From assembly GCA_035571875.1 (NCBI GenBank), contig DATNBR010000005.1, positions 1 through 22,643 of the forward strand: a stretch of DNA of 22,643 nucleotides, given 5' to 3'. Made by a program: the position numbers and the translations under genes. The DNA is from Parafrigoribacterium_A sp035571875. Its GTDB lineage: Bacteria > Actinomycetota > Actinomycetes > Actinomycetales > Microbacteriaceae. The number at the start of each line of letters is the position of its first letter. The stretch's first letter is position 1. Under the pieces are notes generated by a model. It saw nothing but the letters and a program-made list of their open reading frames with translations, was not told the DNA's origin and made no database searches. Below are positions 8,214 to 14,208 of this stretch, one piece after another.

Positions 8214-8506
8214 AGATGGAACTGCTGTTCGCGGTGCTCGGTGGCATCGCGATCGCGGGCGGCCTGCGCTACCTGCTGCCGAACCGGCACAGCTACGGTG
8301 TGCTGCTGCTTCCCGCAGTGGGCGGCGCCGTCTCCGCAGCGGTCTGGTCGGGGCTCACTTGGCTCCGCTGGCCTTTCGACGGCGGCTGGATCTGGGTGGC
8401 GAGCCTTCTCCTGGCTGCCGTCGCGGGCATCCTCGTCGCCGCACTGCTGTCGCGACAGCGCGTCGCGGCGGACCAGCGGATACTCGAGTCGCTCAGCAGG
8501 GCCTGA
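8210..8506 (+). CDS. Small three-helix membrane protein
   Basis: A 98-residue protein whose GTG start (8210-8212) overlaps the DUF3107 stop as GTGA, so the two are probably coupled. An ATG two codons later is an alternative start. The sequence has three likely membrane helices: LLFAVLGGIAIAGGLRYLL, a segment near VLLLPAVGGAVSAAVWSGL, and WIWVASLLLAAVAGILVAALL. A short charged cytosolic tail follows, ending LESLSRA. I recognise no catalytic motif or named family. The coupling to DUF3107 suggests the pair is expressed together; the function is unknown. Confidence 0.8.
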   Translation: MKMELLFAVLGGIAIAGGLRYLLPNRHSYGVLLLPAVGGAVSAAVWSGLTWLRWPFDGGWIWVASLLLAAVAGILVAALLSRQRVAADQRILESLSRA

Positions 8507-8539
8507 AAGCTGAATAAGAGTTCTCTCATTCGTTTCTCG

Positions 8540-8566
8540 CTATGCCCTCATTTTCGCAGAGCATAG
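8540..8566. promoter_or_regulatory. Inverted repeat upstream of the secreted repeat protein
   Basis: CTATGCCCT (8540-8548) faces AGAGCATAG (8558-8566): 9-bp arms with one mismatch around a 9-nt centre. It lies in the relatively AT-rich 106-bp gap 47 bp before the next start codon, where a promoter is expected. It could be an operator or an mRNA hairpin. I see no clear -10/-35 pair here. Confidence 0.3.
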
Positions 8567-8612
8567 TGGCCGTATTGCAGGTCCAGTAGGGGAAGAAAAT
8601 CGGGGGAGCACA

Positions 8613-9242
8613 GTGAAGAACGGTGCCAAGGTTCTGGTCGCGGGGGCGGCTGGCCTGGTCGGCGCCGTGATTGTCGCAGGGGGAGCATTCGCAGCCACGG
8701 GATCGGGTTTCGTGGCCGACACCCCCGGACAAGTGCTTCAAGTGCAGGGCGTCGGCTCGGGTGCCGATGCTGTGCAGCACAGCGCCGAAGTTCGACTGAT
8801 GATGCTCAAAGCGGGTCAGTCAGACGGCGTTGAACTCGTCGCGCAGGCCGCGGCTGTCTCGTTGTTCGGGTCAGCAGACACCGCGGCCAGCGCGCGAGGT
8901 GAAGACTCGGCCTCCACGGAGGCGGGTGCCACCGGCACCGATCCAAGCTCTGACGAATCGCCGCGACCGGGCAAGGGCAACTCCACTTCCGCCCCCGGTA
9001 ATTCTGGCGATGCGCCTGGCCACAATAAGGGCAACGACGACAAGCCGGGCAAGGGCAACGCTGCTACCGGACCCGGCAACTCCGGTAACGCGCCCGGCCA
9101 CAACAAGGGCAACGTGGACGACGCGCCGGCTCCGGCTGCCCCCGGCCCAGGCAAATCTGCTAACGCGCCGGGCCAGAACAAGGGCAACGACGACAACTCC
9201 GGTCCGGGCAAGAGCGGCGACGCTCCCGGCCACAACAAGTAA
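8613..9242 (+). CDS. Secreted Gly/Asn/Lys/Pro-rich repeat protein
   Basis: A 209-residue protein starting at GTG 8613, with a strong ribosome binding site (GGGGGAG) 4 nt upstream. Residues 1-27 are a signal peptide, with likely cleavage after GGAFA. Residues 28-110 are a small Ala/Ser-rich region with no recognised family. Residues about 127-209 carry four copies of a 13-15-residue motif, (A/G)PG(N/K)S(G/A)(D/N)APG(H/Q)NKGN, at 127-141, 153-167, 178-192 and 197-209. Acidic or Ala/Pro linkers separate them. The mature repeat region is hydrophilic, probably disordered, cysteine-free, and rich in His, Lys and Asn. It is convergent with the two-component system genes. Wall attachment, metal or surface binding are possible, but nothing here proves a role. 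Confidence 0.8.
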   Translation: MKNGAKVLVAGAAGLVGAVIVAGGAFAATGSGFVADTPGQVLQVQGVGSGADAVQHSAEVRLMMLKAGQSDGVELVAQAAAVSLFGSADTAASARGEDSASTEAGATGTDPSSDESPRPGKGNSTSAPGNSGDAPGHNKGNDDKPGKGNAATGPGNSGNAPGHNKGNVDDAPAPAAPGPGKSANAPGQNKGNDDNSGPGKSGDAPGHNK

Positions 9243-9282
9243 CAACTACACAGACTCTGTCCGCGCTCGGCGCTGACAGCTC

Positions 9283-9375
9283 GGTCAGGGGCCCCTCGGG
9301 TAGGCGTCCCTGACCACCAGCCCGGTTGGGGAACCGGTCGCAGGTCGTGGGGCGCCTATTCGGGTTAGGCGCCCC
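9283..9375. terminator. Three consecutive hairpins between convergent genes
   Basis: Three perfect inverted repeats fill the 145-bp gap between the secreted repeat protein and the response regulator. The first is GGTCAGGG/CCCTGACC (9283-9290 with 9308-9315). The second is CCGGTT-GGGG-AACCGG (9322-9337). The third is GGGGCGCCTA/TAGGCGCCCC with a 7-nt loop (9349-9375). Being symmetric, they can end transcription from both sides. None is followed by a clear U-tract, which is common for actinobacterial terminators. Confidence 0.6.
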
Positions 9376-9387
9376 CGGACCCCTGTA

Positions 9388-10056
9388 TCAGGCTGAACCC
9401 TGCCTCAGGCGGTAGCCCATCCCCCGCACGTTCTCTATGCGGTCGGAGCCGATCTTTCCGCGTAGGTACCGCACGTACACCTCGACCACGTTGGACGCCG
9501 GGTCGAAGTCGAATCCCCAGACGCGGCTGAGCAACTGCTCACGGCTCAGCACCTGCTCGGGATGCCGCATGAACTCCTCCGCGAGCGCGAATTCGCGCGA
9601 CGAGAGATCGTGATGCCGTCCGTCCACGCTGATTCGTCGGGTTCTGAGGTCCAGTTCGAGACCGAGAGCCTGCACGGTGTCGACGGGCCCGGGCTGGGTG
9701 TCCTTCAAGCGAAGCCGGATGCGTGCGAGCAATTCATCGAAGCCGAAGGGCTTGGCCAGGTAGTCGCTCGCGCCACCCTCCAGTCCGCGCACCGTGTCTG
9801 CGACTGAATCGCGGGCGGTCAACATAATGACGACGATTGGGTCACCGGCGGTCTGGAGCGCTTCGAGCACCTCGAAGCCGTCCATGGTCGGCAGGCCGGC
9901 ATCCAGAATCATCAGGTCGTAGGCACCCGACCGTGCCTCCTCGAGCGCCTCCGCACCGTCCGCCACGGCGTGCACGGCGAATCCCGCGGCTTTGAGCCCG
10001 CGCTCCACGAAGGCGGAGATGCGCGCCTCGTCTTCGGCGATCAGGATCCTGGTCAT
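9388..10056 (-). CDS. OmpR/PhoB-family response regulator
   Basis: A 222-residue regulator with an N-terminal receiver domain. The acidic pocket is E8-D9, the phospho-acceptor is D52 (LILD-type segment DLMILDAGLP), the switch threonine is T80 and the conserved lysine is K102 in AKPFG. The C-terminal half is a winged-helix DNA-binding domain: LSSREFALAEEFMRHP, then VWGFDFDPASNVVEVYVRYLRGKI and a final VRGMGYRL. It is encoded after the sensor kinase with a 4-nt ATGA overlap, so the pair is co-translated and is presumably a cognate two-component system. The target genes and signal are not identifiable from sequence. The convergent secreted protein gene is a plausible but unproven target. Confidence 0.93.
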   Translation of the reverse strand: MTRILIAEDEARISAFVERGLKAAGFAVHAVADGAEALEEARSGAYDLMILDAGLPTMDGFEVLEALQTAGDPIVVIMLTARDSVADTVRGLEGGASDYLAKPFGFDELLARIRLRLKDTQPGPVDTVQALGLELDLRTRRISVDGRHHDLSSREFALAEEFMRHPEQVLSREQLLSRVWGFDFDPASNVVEVYVRYLRGKIGSDRIENVRGMGYRLRQGSA

Positions 10057-11552
10057 GGCTGTTCCTGCGCCACCGCGGCGGTGGCCGCCCGGCTGTTGAG
10101 CGGCACCCTGATGGTGAACGTGGAGCCCTGGCCGAGTTCGCTCGAGAGCGAGACCGTGCCGCCGTGTGCTTCGGCGATCGCGAGCACGATGGCGAGACCG
10201 AGCCCCGAGCCGGCGGTGCCGCGATTCGACTCAAGGCGACCGAAGCGCTCGAAGATTCGCGCGTGCGCGTGCGAGGGGATGCCAGGGCCGCTGTCGCGCA
10301 CCCACAGGTACAGCCACTCGACGCCACCGTCGGAGCCGATGTCGCTGCCGATCGAGATGGGCGTGTTCTTGGTCGCGTACTTCGCCGCGTTGTCAGCGAG
10401 TTGCAGCCAGGCCTGGGTCAGTCGCTGCGGGTCCACTATCGCGGTGCCGCTGGCTCCGACCATGACCGGCCATGCCCGCGCGGAGTCGAGGGCTCGCACC
10501 TTGATCGCGACCGCGGCCGTGAAGTCGTTCACGTCCACGGCGGCGAGCTCCACGAAGTCGGGCGTGCGGGCCTCGGCCAAGAGAGACAGCTCCGACACCA
10601 TCGAACTCATGCGCCCCAGCTCGTCGAGCGCGACCGCGCGAACCGCGTCGACATCCGCCCGGTCTGAGGAGTCGAGAAGTTCGAGGTTTCCCCGCACGAT
10701 CGTGATGGGCGTCTTCAGCTCGTGTCGCACGTCGTCAATGAGGCGTCGCTGGCTCGCGAAGGAGTCTTCGAGTCGCTCGAACATCCCGTTGATCGTGACG
10801 GTGAGCTCCGAGATGTCGTCATTGCCGGTGACGGGGATGCGCGCGGACAGATCTGTGGCCGAGTTCGCCGCGGCCGCGTCGCGCAGCAGCCGGATGGGTC
10901 GCAGCAGTCGTCCGGCGACGAACCAGGCGACGAGGCCGATGAGAACGAGCGCGAGTAGCGCGACCAGAAGGAAGCTCTGGAACGACTGTGCGACGTCGGC
11001 GAGCACGGTGTCGAGGTTGACCGCCGCGACATAGAGGCCGAGCCGGTCATCGCCGGGCACGTTCACCGGCACGATCACGTAGCGCACGGTGCCGATCGTG
11101 CTCTTGGCGGTACCTTGCACGACACTGTTCGCGCGCGCCTCGACGACGATCCGCTTGACGAGCGCGGGATCATCCTGGATCTGAAAGGCCCGCTTCGATG
11201 ACGGAGCGAAAGCGGGTGCGTAGTTGACGAAACCGAGCACGGCCTGGCTCTCGGGTGGAACGAGACGCTCCATCGCCGAGCGCAACACATCATCGACGGT
11301 CGCGTCGGTCGTGCCTGCACCCGCGCCTTTCGTGACCTGCTTCAGCGCCGCGACGGTATCTGATAAGTGGGTGTCAACCGACGTCAACGCGCGCTGTCGC
11401 TGCACGAGGTAGGAGGCGGCACCGGTGACCGCGAGGCCGACCGCGGAGACGACGAGGATTGCGACGAGAATGCGGAACCTGACCGAAATCGCGCGGCGTT
11501 CCGGCCGAGCAGGACGCTCGGCGGGAAGTGCCTGGTGTGATCCGGTCATCAT
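10053..11552 (-). CDS. Membrane sensor histidine kinase
   Basis: A 499-residue kinase. The first membrane helix spans about residues 24-48. An extracytoplasmic sensor region (about 50-190) and a second helix (about 192-213) follow. A HAMP linker spans 214-266. The dimerisation/phosphoacceptor box is DVRHELKTPI with H277. The HATPase domain shows QLADNAAKYATKNT (N box), DSGPGIP (G1) and GSGLGLAIV (G2). It should autophosphorylate and pass the phosphate to the regulator encoded next. The start is ATG 11550-11552; a second ATG follows at once, and either may be used. No strong Shine-Dalgarno is visible. The sensor region has no cysteine cluster or recognised ligand-binding fold, so the stimulus is unknown. 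Confidence 0.92.
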   Translation of the reverse strand: MMTGSHQALPAERPARPERRAISVRFRILVAILVVSAVGLAVTGAASYLVQRQRALTSVDTHLSDTVAALKQVTKGAGAGTTDATVDDVLRSAMERLVPPESQAVLGFVNYAPAFAPSSKRAFQIQDDPALVKRIVVEARANSVVQGTAKSTIGTVRYVIVPVNVPGDDRLGLYVAAVNLDTVLADVAQSFQSFLLVALLALVLIGLVAWFVAGRLLRPIRLLRDAAAANSATDLSARIPVTGNDDISELTVTINGMFERLEDSFASQRRLIDDVRHELKTPITIVRGNLELLDSSDRADVDAVRAVALDELGRMSSMVSELSLLAEARTPDFVELAAVDVNDFTAAVAIKVRALDSARAWPVMVGASGTAIVDPQRLTQAWLQLADNAAKYATKNTPISIGSDIGSDGGVEWLYLWVRDSGPGIPSHAHARIFERFGRLESNRGTAGSGLGLAIVLAIAEAHGGTVSLSSELGQGSTFTIRVPLNSRAATAAVAQEQP

Positions 11553-11560
11553 TGATTATT

Positions 11561-11645
11561 ACCCGTAGAAGCGGGTTACCGGCTCCCGGCCATGCCCCCA
11601 AAACGGGTTCATTCGCTATGAAACGGTGCCGCGGGAGCGCTCCCG
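11561..11645. promoter_or_regulatory. Dyad-rich leader of the two-component operon, with a GGGAGCGCTCCC operator-like palindrome
   Basis: The 125-bp gap between the ferritin-like gene and the kinase gene holds no gene but has three dyads: ACCCG/CGGGT (11561-11576), TTCAT/ATGAA (11608-11622), and the perfect 14-bp palindrome CGGGAGCGCTCCCG (11632-11645). The core of the last equals the core of the CebR/CelR operator (TGGGAGCGCTCCCA) known for LacI-family regulators of actinobacteria. No sugar gene is nearby, so its use as an operator here is uncertain. A loop-less palindrome is a poor terminator. Confidence 0.35.
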
Positions 11646-11677
11646 GCGGCCTCCGGACAGCGATCTCGTGCAAGCGC

Positions 11678-12397
11678 TTACGCTGTGAGGCCGATCGCGT
11701 CCATGCGACGAGTGTGCGCCGCGATGACCTCGGTGACGACGGGCTCGAGTTTTTCCTCGTCCCTGGCGCTCGACGGCGGCATGGCCAGCGCCGACCTCGC
11801 GACGAGCAGCGTGTCACCCACCAGGCGGCGGCCCCACATGGCGAGTCTGGAGGCGAGCCGCGGGTCGGTGTCGATCGCCGACTGCAATTCGTGCGCGAGG
11901 ATGTCGCCCCCGGCGTCCGACGAGAGCACGGTCTCGATGCGCTCGGCCGCCGCTCGCGGAAGCCCGGAGGCGAGGCTGAGGAAGAAGTCGTCGAGAATGC
12001 CTGCCGTGAGGTAGCACGCGGTGACGAGTTCGTACCAGTCGTCGCCTCGGGTGATGCGGCGGTAGTGATCAATCCGCTCGGTGTACGGGGCCATGGCCTC
12101 CCCCGCGTTCGCGCCATTGCGCTCGAGTTCGGCGACGAGGCCGTGGTGCTTGGCGAGCGAGGTGGCCGCAACCCTGCTGACCGCGACCTTGGCGCCAGGC
12201 GTCGGCGCCGAGTTGATCGCCTGGGTCAGGGCTTCGAAGATCGAGAGCTGGATGTAGGCGGCCTGCCCGAGGAAGGGAACGAGCGCGGGAGTCAACTCGC
12301 CGAGGGCGACCCGGTTGACATTCGCCGGGGCGTCGGCACGCGAGCGCAATCGCGGTACGTCAACGCGCTTCCTGCGCCGTCCGAACCAAGTCACCAC
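11678..12397 (-). CDS. Ferritin-like fold protein (MiaE_2-like, Rv3210c type)
   Basis: A 239-residue, mostly helical protein. A basic N-terminus (WFGRRRKR) is followed by LTPALVPFLGQAAYIQLSIF, LAKHHGLVAELERNGANAG, DWYELVTACYLTAGILDDFF and LAMWGRRLVGDTLL. This pattern matches the ferritin-like proteins related to tRNA hydroxylase MiaE that lie beside the DEAD-box helicase in many actinobacteria. I see no ExxH metal-ligand motif, so a working di-iron centre is doubtful. The start is a GTG-GTG pair at 12392-12397. A TAGGCT box ends 7 nt before the first GTG, which supports that start. The stop lies 125 bp before the kinase start. The function is unknown. Confidence 0.8.
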   Translation of the reverse strand: MVTWFGRRRKRVDVPRLRSRADAPANVNRVALGELTPALVPFLGQAAYIQLSIFEALTQAINSAPTPGAKVAVSRVAATSLAKHHGLVAELERNGANAGEAMAPYTERIDHYRRITRGDDWYELVTACYLTAGILDDFFLSLASGLPRAAAERIETVLSSDAGGDILAHELQSAIDTDPRLASRLAMWGRRLVGDTLLVARSALAMPPSSARDEEKLEPVVTEVIAAHTRRMDAIGLTA

Positions 12398-12404
12398 GCC
12401 GCTA

Positions 12405-12410
12405 AGCCTA
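12405..12410 (-). promoter_or_regulatory. Putative -10 box (TAGGCT) of the ferritin-like gene
   Basis: Minus-strand TAGGCT fits TANNNT and ends 7 nt before GTG 12397. There is no Shine-Dalgarno. A leaderless transcript is predicted. Confidence 0.4.
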
Positions 12411-12474
12411 GCCGGGAGCCCCCTCAGGCGCGCCGCATGAGGCCCGCGAACGGGGCCGACGCGGCGAAGCCCGC

Positions 12475-12480
12475 TAAACT
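12475..12480 (+). promoter_or_regulatory. Putative -10 box (TAAACT) of the DEAD-box helicase gene
   Basis: TAAACT fits TANNNT and is the best -10 candidate before the helicase gene. Transcription would begin near 12487, leaving a leader of about 80 nt before the TTG start. No convincing -35 is visible. Confidence 0.35.
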
Positions 12481-12544
12481 GGCGGTATCGCCTCCCACTC
12501 TGACGGGGGCCCTACGCCCCAGGACAAAGCGGGCGTATCCGCTT
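12481..12544 (+). promoter_or_regulatory. Structured 5' leader of the DEAD-box helicase mRNA
   Basis: Three small stem-loops follow one another: GGCG-GTAT-CGCC (12481-12492), GGGGC-CCTAC-GCCCC (12506-12520) and AAGCGG-GCGTAT-CCGCTT (12527-12544). They lie between the candidate promoter and the TTG start. If transcription begins near 12487, the first would be partly lost. Such leaders can make RNA helicase expression depend on RNA folding, but that role is inferred. Confidence 0.35.
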
Positions 12545-12568
12545 GACGCAAACAAGGGCACTGAACTT

Positions 12569-14044
12569 TTGACATTCTCTGAACTCAACATCGACCAGGA
12601 CATGGTCGAAGCACTCGCAGCACACGGCATCCTCGAACCGTTCCCCATCCAGTCGCAGACGATCCCCATGGGTCTCGCGGGGCAGGACATCATCGGTCAG
12701 GCCAAGACCGGAACGGGCAAGACGCTCGGCTTCGGGCTGCCCCTGCTTCAGCACCTGGGCACCGATCCGGAACCCGGAGTGAAGGCGCTCGTCGTGGTGC
12801 CGACCCGCGAGCTCTGTGTGCAGGTGGCCGAGGACCTCGTGATGGCCTCCGCCAACCGCTCGACCAAGGTCGCCGCGATCTACGGCGGCAAGGCCTACGA
12901 GGGCCAGGTCGACCAGCTGAAGGCCGGCGCGCAGGTCGTCGTCGGCACACCGGGTCGCCTGCTCGATCTCGCAAGCCAGCGCATGCTGTCGCTGAAGAAC
13001 GTCGAGGTCATGGTGCTCGACGAGGCAGACAAGATGCTCGACCTCGGGTTCCTCTCCGACATCGAGAAGCTCTTCGCCCAGACGCCCGAGACCCGCCACA
13101 CCATGCTGTTCTCCGCCACGATGCCGGGGCCGATCGTCGCCCTCGCGAGGCGCTTCATGAACAAGCCCATTCACATCCGCGCGACCGACCCCAATGAGGG
13201 ACTCACGCAGGCGAACATCAAGCACGTCGTCTACCGGGCGCACGCGCTCGACAAAGACGAGGTGATCTCGCGCATCCTGCAGGCCGAGGGCCGCGGCAAG
13301 ACCGTGATCTTCACCCGCACCAAGCGTGCGGCGGCGAAGCTCGTCGAAGAACTGAACGACCGCGGCTTCAACGCCGCCGCCGTGCACGGTGACCTCAACC
13401 AGGAGCAGCGCGAGCGCGCCATGGCGGCGTTCAAGGCCGGCAAGAAAGACATCCTGATCGCCACGGATGTCGCGGCTCGCGGCATCGACGTCGACGACGT
13501 CACGCACGTGATCAACCACACGATCCCCGAGGACCACGACGCGTATCTGCACCGCGTGGGCCGCACCGGGCGTGCGGGCAAGACCGGCATCGCCGTCACC
13601 TTCGTCGACTGGGACGACATGCACAAGTGGTCGCACATCAACAAGGCGCTCGACATGGGGCAGCCGGAGCCGCAGGAGACCTATTCCTCGTCGCCGCACC
13701 TCTACGCCGACCTCGACATCCCCGCGGATGCCAAGGGTCGCCTGAAGACCGCAGGGCCCGCCCGCGAGCGCGAGCCCCGTTCCGCGAACGCTTCGGCGTC
13801 CGGACGCGGCGGCGATCGCGGCGGCTCGCACGGTTCTCGCGATGGTGCTTCCCGTTCGGGCGGCCCACGCTCCGGCGCTCCTCGCGAGCGCACCCGGAGC
13901 AGCGGCGTGTCTGAGGCAACCCGCGCGGATCCCGCCCAGAGGTCCGAGGGTGCTGGCACCCACGACGGCACGGGTCCGACCCGTCGTCGTCGCAACCGCA
14001 CTCGTCGCCCGAGCACTGGAAGCACTCCGCCCTCTGCCGCGTAA
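12569..14044 (+). CDS. DEAD-box ATP-dependent RNA helicase (RhlE-like)
   Basis: A 491-residue helicase if translation starts at TTG 12569, which gives the family-typical opening TFSELNIDQDMVEALAAHG. Motifs in order: Q motif FPIQSQ (25-30), Walker A AKTGTGKT (45-52), PTREL, DEAD (151-154), SAT (182-184), ARGIDVDDV, and HRVGRTGRAGKTG. After about residue 400 the chain is a basic, Gly/Arg/Ser-rich tail, likely disordered and RNA-binding, ending near RRRRNRTRRP. It unwinds short RNA duplexes with ATP and probably helps ribosome assembly or cold-adapted RNA turnover. The reading frame is open upstream to 11528, and an ATG at 12437 is an alternative start. Homology of the N-terminus and antisense overlap with the ferritin-like gene favour the TTG. 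M. tuberculosis rhlE occupies the same neighbourhood. Confidence 0.93.
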   Translation: MTFSELNIDQDMVEALAAHGILEPFPIQSQTIPMGLAGQDIIGQAKTGTGKTLGFGLPLLQHLGTDPEPGVKALVVVPTRELCVQVAEDLVMASANRSTKVAAIYGGKAYEGQVDQLKAGAQVVVGTPGRLLDLASQRMLSLKNVEVMVLDEADKMLDLGFLSDIEKLFAQTPETRHTMLFSATMPGPIVALARRFMNKPIHIRATDPNEGLTQANIKHVVYRAHALDKDEVISRILQAEGRGKTVIFTRTKRAAAKLVEELNDRGFNAAAVHGDLNQEQRERAMAAFKAGKKDILIATDVAARGIDVDDVTHVINHTIPEDHDAYLHRVGRTGRAGKTGIAVTFVDWDDMHKWSHINKALDMGQPEPQETYSSSPHLYADLDIPADAKGRLKTAGPAREREPRSANASASGRGGDRGGSHGSRDGASRSGGPRSGAPRERTRSSGVSEATRADPAQRSEGAGTHDGTGPTRRRRNRTRRPSTGSTPPSAA

Positions 14045-14102
14045 CGGGAACCACTCGTTCATCCCCTCACCCGCTCAACCGCTCACCCCGAGCTCATGGC
14101 TA

Positions 14103-14154
14103 GAGAAACTCGCTCGTGGCGGGAGTTACGACTCCCGCCACGAGACGGTTTCTC
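14103..14154. terminator. Large 52-bp inverted repeat between convergent genes
   Basis: A perfect 14-bp stem, CTCGTGGCGGGAGT with ACTCCCGCCACGAG, surrounds a TACG loop (14113-14144). After a 3-nt internal mismatch it continues with GAGAAAC (14103-14109) pairing with GTTTCTC (14148-14154). It lies between the helicase and the PHP gene, which face each other. It can fold from either strand, so a two-way terminator is the obvious role. The size and the tandem copies beside it suggest it may also be a dispersed repeat. Confidence 0.7.
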
Positions 14155-14186
14155 CCGCCGCTGAAGAGCATTTCTCCCGCCGCGAG
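14132..14186. repeat. Three tandem CTCCCGCC units, period 20-22 bp
   Basis: CTCCCGCC recurs at 14132, 14152 and 14174. The last two share a 13-bp identity, TTTCTCCCGCCGC (14149-14161 and 14171-14183). The first unit is also the right arm of the large inverted repeat. The gap 14045-14208 contains no plausible gene. Confidence 0.6.
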
Positions 14187-14208
14187 GTCGTGACCGGCCG
14201 GAACGGCG

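Noticed and set aside
11669..11682. LacI-type operator-like AAGCGCTT core
   Set aside because: It includes the stop codon of the ferritin-like gene and matches only a short core, so it is probably chance.
11528..12568. Upstream extension of the DEAD-box helicase frame
   Set aside because: It runs antisense over the ferritin-like gene and has no recognisable domain. The family N-terminus begins at the TTG.
12512..14062. Minus-strand open frame of 516 codons opposite the helicase
   Set aside because: Shadow of a high-GC gene: repetitive Val/Arg/Gly/Asp composition and no motifs.
14103..14186. Insertion-sequence end or MITE
   Set aside because: There is no flanking target duplication or transposase, and the inverted repeat fits a terminator or REP-like element better.
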